DNA from: Candidatus Pelagibacter sp.
GTDB taxonomy: Bacteria; Pseudomonadota; Alphaproteobacteria; Pelagibacterales; Pelagibacteraceae
DNA: 11,917 bases
Reading direction: 5' to 3'
Assembly (NCBI GenBank): GCA_028225715.1
Contig: JAOIXS010000024.1
Span: forward strand, 1 to 11,917
Positions 7,396-11,917 of the stretch are shown piece after piece (position 1 is the stretch's first letter; every line of letters begins with the position of its first letter). The position numbers were made by a program, and so were the translations under genes. Under the pieces are notes generated by a model. It saw only the letters and a program-made list of their open reading frames with translations. It did not search any database and was not told the DNA's origin.

Positions 7396-8828
7396 TCGTT
7401 CCAACCACTTACTACTTTAACTTCTAAATATTCTTCTAGGCCTAATTTTCCAGCTTCACGACCAATTCCTGAATGTTTGTATCCACCAAAAGGAGCATCT
7501 GGAGCTAAGCCTGCACCATTAATATCAACCATTCCTGATCTTAATTTTCTAGCAACTCTATTAGCTTTTTCTTGATCTTGAGTTTGAATGAAGTTCAATA
7601 ATCCATACGGAGTATCATTAGCTATCGAAATAGCCTCTTCTTCAGTTTCAAAAGGTATAATTGATAAAACAGGCCCAAATATTTCTGTTCTTGCAATTTG
7701 CATTTGATTATTAACATCTGCAAAAGCAGTAGGTTTAACAAAATACCCTTTATCAAGTCCATCGGGTTTACCAGTTCCACCAGCAACTAATTTAGCACCT
7801 TCATCAATGCCAACTTGAATTAAAGCTTGGATTTTATCAAATTGAGCTTTTGAAACCACTGGACCGATATGATCACCTTCTTTCGTTGCAATATCAACTT
7901 TCATTGAGTTAGCAAAATTTTTTACTCTTTCAACAGTGTCATCATAAATAGATTTTTCAACTAACATTCTTGTTGGTGCATTACAAGATTGCCCTGAATT
8001 TCTAAAACATCTTAGAGCACCTCTTTCAACAGCTTCTGCATCTGCATCTTTAAATATAATATTTGCCCCTTTTCCACCAAGTTCGAGACTAACTCTTTTA
8101 AAATCATTTGCTGCATTTTGAGAAATCAAAGCTCCTGCTCTAGTAGATCCTGTAAATGAAACCATATTAACATCAGGATGACTTGTTAATGCATTTCCAG
8201 TAAGTGCACCATCTCCATTAACTAAATTGAACACACCTTTTGGTAATTTAATTTCATCAATCATCTCTGCTAAAATCATCGATGATAATGGGGCTATTTC
8301 AGATGGCTTAAGCACCATTGTGCATCCTGCAGCAATAGCTGGAATAACTTTTAAACAAGTTTGGTTCATTGGCCAGTTCCATGGAGTAATTAATGCACAA
8401 ACTCCTTTTGGTTCGTGTAAAATATTATTATTAAGTGCATGCTCTCCTAACTTCGCTTCAAACGTATATTCTTTTAAAACTTTTATATAAGATTTTATAT
8501 GGCTAGCTCCAGTCCCTGCTTGTAATTGTGTCGAAAAATCAATTGGTGCTCCCATTTCAAGAGTTATAGCCTTAGCCATATCAGCCCATCTCTTTTTATA
8601 AACAACATATAAAGCTTCTAAATATTTTAATCTTTCTTCTTTTGTTGAAAATGCCCATGTTTCAAAAGCCTTAGTTGCTGCACTTACTGCATCATTTACG
8701 TCTTCTACTCCACCTAAAGATATAACAGCACACTCTTCTTCTGTTGAGGGATCTGTTACTTTGAAGTCATTTGGTTTTTTTGGGGAAATCCATTCACCAT
8801 TAATATAAAATTTTTTCTTATCTAGCAT
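7392..8828 (-). CDS. NAD(P)-dependent aldehyde dehydrogenase (ALDH superfamily)
   Basis: 478 residues, complete. It oxidises an aldehyde to the acid in the cytoplasm. Catalytic machinery is intact: N151 in TPWNWP, E249 in LELGGKG, C282 in GQSCNAPTR, E382 in TEIFGPV, plus the FTGSTRAG cofactor loop (225-232) and the C-terminal PFGGYKHSGIGRE. The GQSCNAPTR version with EMGAP near residue 91 resembles the CddD/SSP0762-type branch of ALDHs as I know it, rather than classic succinate-semialdehyde or betaine-aldehyde dehydrogenases; this subfamily call is from memory of motifs. It follows the ureohydrolase by 20 bp on the same strand, with an AGGA at 8844-8841 as a plausible Shine-Dalgarno about 12 nt before the ATG. 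Co-transcription suggests the aldehyde derives from the same guanidino or polyamine route. Its stop overlaps argE's stop. Confidence 0.93.
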   Translation of the reverse strand: MLDKKKFYINGEWISPKKPNDFKVTDPSTEEECAVISLGGVEDVNDAVSAATKAFETWAFSTKEERLKYLEALYVVYKKRWADMAKAITLEMGAPIDFSTQLQAGTGASHIKSYIKVLKEYTFEAKLGEHALNNNILHEPKGVCALITPWNWPMNQTCLKVIPAIAAGCTMVLKPSEIAPLSSMILAEMIDEIKLPKGVFNLVNGDGALTGNALTSHPDVNMVSFTGSTRAGALISQNAANDFKRVSLELGGKGANIIFKDADAEAVERGALRCFRNSGQSCNAPTRMLVEKSIYDDTVERVKNFANSMKVDIATKEGDHIGPVVSKAQFDKIQALIQVGIDEGAKLVAGGTGKPDGLDKGYFVKPTAFADVNNQMQIARTEIFGPVLSIIPFETEEEAISIANDTPYGLLNFIQTQDQEKANRVARKLRSGMVDINGAGLAPDAPFGGYKHSGIGREAGKLGLEEYLEVKVVSGWND

Positions 8829-8848
8829 TTTGAGAAACTATCCTTTCT

Positions 8849-9808
8849 TTATGATTTTGCAAATAAATTTGTTAGTTCGTAAACAATGGTTGCTGCAGCT
8901 AACGAGGTAACTTCAGCATGATCATATGCTGGAGAAACTTCAACCACATCAGCAGACACAAGATTTAAACCAGACAGGCCTCTTAGAACATTGACCATCT
9001 CTCTTGTAGTCATACCAGCAATTTCAGGGGTACCTGTACCTGGAGCAAAAGCTGGATCTAAAACATCTATATCAATAGACAAATAAAGTGGATTGTTACC
9101 AACTCTTTTTTTAATTCTTTCTGCAATTTTATCCGTGCCTTGTGTTTGAAACTCATCACAATGAATAATTTTAAAACCAAATTCTTCATCATTTTTAATA
9201 TCATCCCTACTGTAAAGAGGACCTCGAATTCCAACATGCATTGAAGCATCATCTAGAAATAAACCCTCTTCTCTTGCTCTTCTAAAAGGAGTTCCATGTG
9301 TATAAGGAGCACCAAAATATGTGTCCCAAGTGTCTAAATGTGCATCAAAATGTACTAAGGCAACTGGTCCATTACATTTTTTATTGATTGCTCTTAATAA
9401 AGGTACTGCAATTGTATGGTCGCCACCTAGGCTAATTATACCACCAACTTTATTCAATAAATCTGTTGCTCCAGCTTCAATCTGTTTTATCGACTCATCA
9501 ATGCTAAATGGATTACAAGTGATATCACCAGCATCAGCAACTTGCTGCACCTTAAAAGGTTCAACATCATAGCTTGGATGATAATTAGTTCTTAAATGTC
9601 TTGAAGCCTGTCTAATACTCATTGGACCAAATCTTGCTCCTGGTCTGTAACTAGTACCAGCATCAAATGGAATTCCAACAATTGCTACATCACAACTTTC
9701 AACATCTCTCAATTCTGGTAATCTTGCAAATGTAGATGGGCCAGCAAATCTTGGAACTTTAGTTCCACTAACCGGCTGAATTGGATTTTTATTTCTTTCT
9801 TTTTTCAT
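8849..9808 (-). CDS. Ureohydrolase, agmatinase/guanidinobutyrase family
   Basis: 319 residues, full length for the agmatinase branch of the arginase superfamily. It hydrolyses a guanidino group to urea plus an amine at a binuclear metal centre. All six metal ligands are visible: H131 in LGGDHT, D155/H157/D159 in FDAHLD, and D246/D248 in SIDIDVLDP. Other hallmarks are YRPGARFGP (54-62), THGTPFRRA (170-178), APGTGTPEIAG (255-265) and the VVEVSPAYD stretch near 288-296. The N-terminal PRFAGPSTFARLP segment and overall length resemble guanidinobutyrase (GbuA) as much as biosynthetic agmatinase, and related ureohydrolases act on guanidinopropionate or free guanidine, so I give no symbol. It leads a two-gene unit with the aldehyde dehydrogenase and faces a divergent gene across 57 bp. 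The start at ATG 9808 lacks a clear Shine-Dalgarno. Confidence 0.9.
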   Translation of the reverse strand: MKKERNKNPIQPVSGTKVPRFAGPSTFARLPELRDVESCDVAIVGIPFDAGTSYRPGARFGPMSIRQASRHLRTNYHPSYDVEPFKVQQVADAGDITCNPFSIDESIKQIEAGATDLLNKVGGIISLGGDHTIAVPLLRAINKKCNGPVALVHFDAHLDTWDTYFGAPYTHGTPFRRAREEGLFLDDASMHVGIRGPLYSRDDIKNDEEFGFKIIHCDEFQTQGTDKIAERIKKRVGNNPLYLSIDIDVLDPAFAPGTGTPEIAGMTTREMVNVLRGLSGLNLVSADVVEVSPAYDHAEVTSLAAATIVYELTNLFAKS

Positions 9809-9818
9809 TTATAAATAA

Positions 9819-9831
9819 AATGTACCACATT
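9819..9831. promoter_or_regulatory. Small inverted repeat in divergent gap, possible operator
   Basis: The 57-bp gap 9809-9865 between the divergent ureohydrolase and HExxH-protein genes contains AATGT-ACC-ACATT, a perfect 5-bp inverted repeat around a 3-bp centre. It lies 10-22 bp upstream of the ureohydrolase start and overlaps TACATT (minus strand, 9824-9819), which could serve as that gene's -10 element, so a bound regulator could block it. No recognised regulator box was matched. A 5-bp half-site in AT-rich DNA may be chance. The remainder of the gap is AT-rich without a hairpin; TATAAT at 9859-9864 abuts the rightward ATG too closely to be that gene's -10. Confidence 0.25.
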
Positions 9832-9865
9832 CTTTAATAATGGAATATCTTCTATCTTTATAATT

Positions 9866-10603
9866 ATGAACTTAATAAGAGCCATTTTACTATTAATTAT
9901 TTTTATTACACCACTAAAAGCCAATACTATCTATAATCTCATAAAAATACCTAATTTGGAGATTTATGAAATAAATACTAAAAATAAACTTAAGTATTTT
10001 TATGCTGTCAGACCTTTTAGACTAGGTACTCAAAAAAATATTGTTTGTTCAAATCCAAATAAAAAAGATTTGGATGCAAAATATAAAATTATTCATAAAA
10101 ATCTTAGTAGATATTCTTATAATTATTTAAAAAAAATTAATCTGAAATATATTGTTATGTGTAAAAATTTATCTATCTCAGAATTGTATACAGCAGGCAT
10201 TCCAGATAATGTAATGAAAACATTAATACTGGATATTAAATTTGATGAAAACTACTTTGAAAGAGTAATCCATCATGAAGTTTTTCATGTAATGCATCTT
10301 CAGCATAAAGAAGTTTTTAATGAAGAAGATTGGATTAAATTTAATAATTCTAACTTTAAATATGCTGAATGTTCTACATGTACAGAAAATATAGGGTTAG
10401 AACAATACAAAGAAACGAAAGGGTTTTTTACAGAGTATTCTAAGTCAACAGCCTCAGAGGATATGGCGGAAGTTTACTCACACATGATCTTTTTAATGAA
10501 AAAAGAAATTAACCAAATTCGTAAATCAGACCCTATTTTGAATAATAAAATTTCATATATTGAAAATAAAATAAAAGAAATAGATAGTTCATTTACTTTT
10601 TAA
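9866..10603 (+). CDS. Secreted HExxH metallopeptidase-like protein
   Basis: 245 residues. The N-terminus is a Sec signal peptide (hydrophobic 3-15, probable cleavage after L-K-A at 17-19). Residues 137-141 form HEVFH, a zinc HExxH motif in a hydrophobic helix (VIHHEVFHVMH). About 57 residues later EYSKSTASEDMAEVYSHM (190-207) resembles the third-ligand helix of gluzincin-type peptidases such as the anthrax lethal factor-like group, with E198 or E202 as candidate third ligand. Four cysteines (C61, C99, and C169/C172 in CSTC) could form disulfides in the periplasm or bind a metal. The protein is thus likely a periplasmic or secreted zinc peptidase of an uncharacterised family; I do not recognise a named orthologue. 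Its stop overlaps the cyclophilin start (TAATG), so the two are translationally coupled. The start is fixed by the signal peptide. Confidence 0.72.
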   Translation: MNLIRAILLLIIFITPLKANTIYNLIKIPNLEIYEINTKNKLKYFYAVRPFRLGTQKNIVCSNPNKKDLDAKYKIIHKNLSRYSYNYLKKINLKYIVMCKNLSISELYTAGIPDNVMKTLILDIKFDENYFERVIHHEVFHVMHLQHKEVFNEEDWIKFNNSNFKYAECSTCTENIGLEQYKETKGFFTEYSKSTASEDMAEVYSHMIFLMKKEINQIRKSDPILNNKISYIENKIKEIDSSFTF

Positions 10604-11247
10604 TGATAAAAAAAATTAAAGCTTCGACATCAGAAAAATTTATTTTTGTTTTTTTAATTTTATTAGGTATCGGAACTTTCTGCACATATTTTATAGTTAA
10701 AAACAAATGTTTATTCATCAAAGATATTAATCCAAAGGATATTACCTTTAAGGAGCCAAATAATATTGCAATTTTAAATGTACCTTGTGGAAATGTAATT
10801 ATAGAGCTTTATCCAAATATCTCACCTAGTGCTGTTCAAAGATTTGTAACTTTAATTAGATCCAATGCTTATGAAAATATTGCTTTTCATAGGGTAATTG
10901 AAAATAAACTTATTCAGGCTGGTGACCTAGAGTTTGGAAAAAAAGGAAATTTAGATTATGGAAAAATTGGCACTGGAAAATCAGGTTTAGGTACAATCAA
11001 ATCAGAAATCGATAATAACTTTAATTACACAAAGGGTAGTGTTGGATTAGCTCGAACATTTAAGAACAATACAGAAGACAGTCAATTTTTTATTATCTTA
11101 CAAGATGAACCATTATTTGAAGGTGAATATACGCCTGTTGGTAAAGTTCTTTACGGTTTAGAAGTCTTGAAAAAAATAAAATCTGACAGACGCACAGAAT
11201 ATATATTAAGACCAGATTTTATTAATTCCTTTAAAATGCTTAATTAA
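10603..11247 (+). CDS. Membrane-anchored cyclophilin-type peptidyl-prolyl cis-trans isomerase
   Basis: 214 residues. An N-terminal hydrophobic segment (about 13-32) after a basic tail forms a signal anchor, placing the isomerase domain (about 53-210) in the periplasm. Cyclophilin motifs: FHRVI (95-99) with catalytic R97, QAGD (105-108), GSVGLAR (145-151), SQFFI (160-164) and GEYTPVGKV (174-182). Residues matching human CypA R55, Q63, Q111 and F113 are present; the position of W121 is not tryptophan, which is usual for bacterial members and predicts weak cyclosporin binding. QAGD replaces the usual QGGD. The start overlaps the upstream stop by one base, so translation is coupled with the HExxH protein, which may be its client or work with it on periplasmic proteins. 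Family assignment is firm; membrane anchoring is a prediction. Confidence 0.92.
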   Translation: MIKKIKASTSEKFIFVFLILLGIGTFCTYFIVKNKCLFIKDINPKDITFKEPNNIAILNVPCGNVIIELYPNISPSAVQRFVTLIRSNAYENIAFHRVIENKLIQAGDLEFGKKGNLDYGKIGTGKSGLGTIKSEIDNNFNYTKGSVGLARTFKNNTEDSQFFIILQDEPLFEGEYTPVGKVLYGLEVLKKIKSDRRTEYILRPDFINSFKMLN

Positions 11248-11266
11248 CAACAGATAAAATCTCAAG

Positions 11267-11293
11267 TTGAACCCATTTTAGTCACTCTATAAC
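11267..11293 (+). promoter_or_regulatory. Candidate promoter upstream of the coiled-coil gene
   Basis: TTGAAC (11267-11272) and TATAAC (11288-11293) lie 15 bp apart in the 81-bp gap after the cyclophilin gene, giving a leader of about 30 nt to the GTG at 11329. The spacer is shorter than the 17-bp optimum. No terminator hairpin is seen after the cyclophilin stop, so read-through from the upstream pair is an alternative source of transcript. Confidence 0.3.
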
Positions 11294-11328
11294 TATTATT
11301 ATTAATCAAAAGTTGATGAGATAAGTTT

Positions 11329-11917
11329 GTGAAAAATGTCCTAAAAAATACAATTAGGAAAAAAATTAATTTGAGCAAAAAAAAATTAATTGAACAACCC
11401 TTAAAAATTTTAAAAAAGATTAATATAGAAAAATTAACGAAATTCACATCATCATCTCTAATAGATAAATACAATAACTTCAAAAAAAGAGCTAAACAAA
11501 AAGAGCTGCATAGAATTAGATTAATAAAAGAAGAAAAAATTAAAGAATTAAAAAAAGAAAAAATAGAACAAGAAAAACAAAAAAATGAAGAAATAAGATT
11601 AATTAAACAAAATGAATTAAATCTAATAAAGGAAGAAAAACAAAGAATAGCTGATCAAGAAAAACTGAAAGAAAAAATTATTAAACAACACCAGCAGATT
11701 GAAAGAAAAAAAATTAAACTTGAATCTCAAAGAATTAAAGCTGAAGAGCAAAAACTAAGAGATGAAGAAGAGGAAAAAGTAAGACAAGATGATTTGAAAT
11801 TAAAAGAAGAAAAACTAAGATTAGATTTTTTTGAAAAGCAAAGAATAAGACAAGAGCAACAAAAAGCCAAAATTGAAAATGATAGATTAATGGCTCTTGA
11901 GAAACAAAAAGCCCGTG
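11329..11917 (+). CDS. Long Lys/Glu/Gln-rich coiled-coil protein, 3' end outside window
   Basis: An open frame from GTG 11329 to the right edge gives 196 residues with no stop. Tandem TGA codons at 11314-11319 bound it upstream and no in-frame ATG occurs near the start; TTG 11371 is a second-choice start. A GAG-containing purine stretch (11318-11325) could serve as Shine-Dalgarno. The first 45 residues are basic (Lys/Ile/Leu/Asn-rich, one proline at 24) and there is no signal peptide. From about residue 45 to the edge the composition is almost only Lys, Glu, Gln, Arg, Leu, Ile, Asn and Asp, with no glycine, proline, cysteine or tryptophan: about 150 residues of predicted unbroken helix (roughly 22 nm). 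KEEK and (K/S)QRI recur at irregular spacing. TolA-like, SMC-like and single-alpha-helix proteins have such segments; none can be chosen. Function unknown. Confidence 0.75.
   Translation, partial: MKNVLKNTIRKKINLSKKKLIEQPLKILKKINIEKLTKFTSSSLIDKYNNFKKRAKQKELHRIRLIKEEKIKELKKEKIEQEKQKNEEIRLIKQNELNLIKEEKQRIADQEKLKEKIIKQHQQIERKKIKLESQRIKAEEQKLRDEEEEKVRQDDLKLKEEKLRLDFFEKQRIRQEQQKAKIENDRLMALEKQKAR

Noticed and set aside
8227..9572. Plus-strand frames at 8227-8490 and 9321-9572 and a minus-strand frame at 9067-9252
   Set aside because: All lie within the aldehyde dehydrogenase or ureohydrolase genes, whose catalytic motifs fix the real frames.
9859..9864. TATAAT just before the HExxH-protein start, as its promoter
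   Set aside because: Only one base separates it from the ATG, so transcription would begin inside the signal peptide codons and no later start preserves that peptide. It is probably a chance match.
11305..11317. Inverted repeat ATCAA-AAG-TTGAT before the coiled-coil gene, considered as an FNR-type site or terminator
   Set aside because: The half-sites are in the opposite order to an FNR box (TTGAT-N4-ATCAA), the 5-bp stem is AT-rich and too weak for a terminator, and no T-run follows.
11262..11483. 73-codon open frame on the minus strand after the cyclophilin gene
   Set aside because: It is antisense to the start of the long GTG-started coiled-coil frame, is made mostly of Phe/Leu/Ile codons expected from the complement of poly-A-rich DNA, and matches no family I know.
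11680..11917. Possible tandem DNA repeat in the Lys/Glu-rich region
   Set aside because: Recurrent short motifs occur at irregular spacing with diverged codons, so this reflects low-complexity coding sequence and not a tandem repeat array.

Overview
The window is strongly AT-rich, with poly-A/poly-T runs and Lys/Asn/Ile-rich proteins. Genes are packed with gaps of a few bases or short overlaps, and 17 bp to about 80 bp separate the transcription units. Protein families and gene pairings (AcnA with YfgM/BamB-like envelope genes, CsaA, a LysE exporter, ArgE, an agmatinase-type ureohydrolase) fit a streamlined marine alphaproteobacterium, most likely SAR11/Pelagibacterales. This lineage call is inference from composition and gene content; no rRNA or other phylogenetic marker is present. 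I see no tRNA, rRNA, CRISPR array, insertion sequence or phage integration signature.

Region 1 (1-6177, minus strand) reads as one seven-gene operon: csaA, a LysE-type exporter, acnA, a YfgM-like membrane protein, a BamB-like lipoprotein, a small cupin, and the N-terminus of a ZapE/AFG1-type ATPase that runs off the left edge. Spacings are 6, 6, 2, -11 (or -8), 2 and -4 bp. The operon mixes central metabolism (aconitase), export, outer-membrane-protein assembly and a division/stress ATPase. In many proteobacteria bamB is followed by der; here a cupin and zapE follow instead.

Region 2 (6178-9808): an ArgE-type M20 deacetylase is read rightward from an 18-25 bp divergent gap shared with csaA. 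It collides tail-to-tail with an aldehyde dehydrogenase, the two stop codons sharing one palindromic TTAA. The dehydrogenase lies 20 bp downstream of a ureohydrolase (agmatinase/guanidinobutyrase family), and the two form a minus-strand unit. Together the three enzymes suggest turnover of arginine-related or guanidino compounds, releasing urea and feeding carbon to the TCA cycle. The exact substrates cannot be read from sequence.

Region 3 (9809-11917, plus strand): a 57-bp divergent gap with a small inverted repeat leads to a secreted HExxH metallopeptidase-like protein. Its stop overlaps the start (TAATG) of a membrane-anchored cyclophilin-type peptidyl-prolyl isomerase. About 80 bp later a GTG-started gene opens and runs off the right edge. 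It encodes a Lys/Glu/Gln-rich protein with no glycine, cysteine or tryptophan in its 196 visible residues and no proline after residue 24, predicted to be a very long continuous helix or coiled coil.

Most of the window is ordinary core-genome metabolism. The least explained parts are the HExxH/cyclophilin pair, the coiled-coil gene, the cupin inside the acnA-bamB operon, and the substrate of the ureohydrolase/dehydrogenase pair. I found no convincing undescribed multi-gene system.
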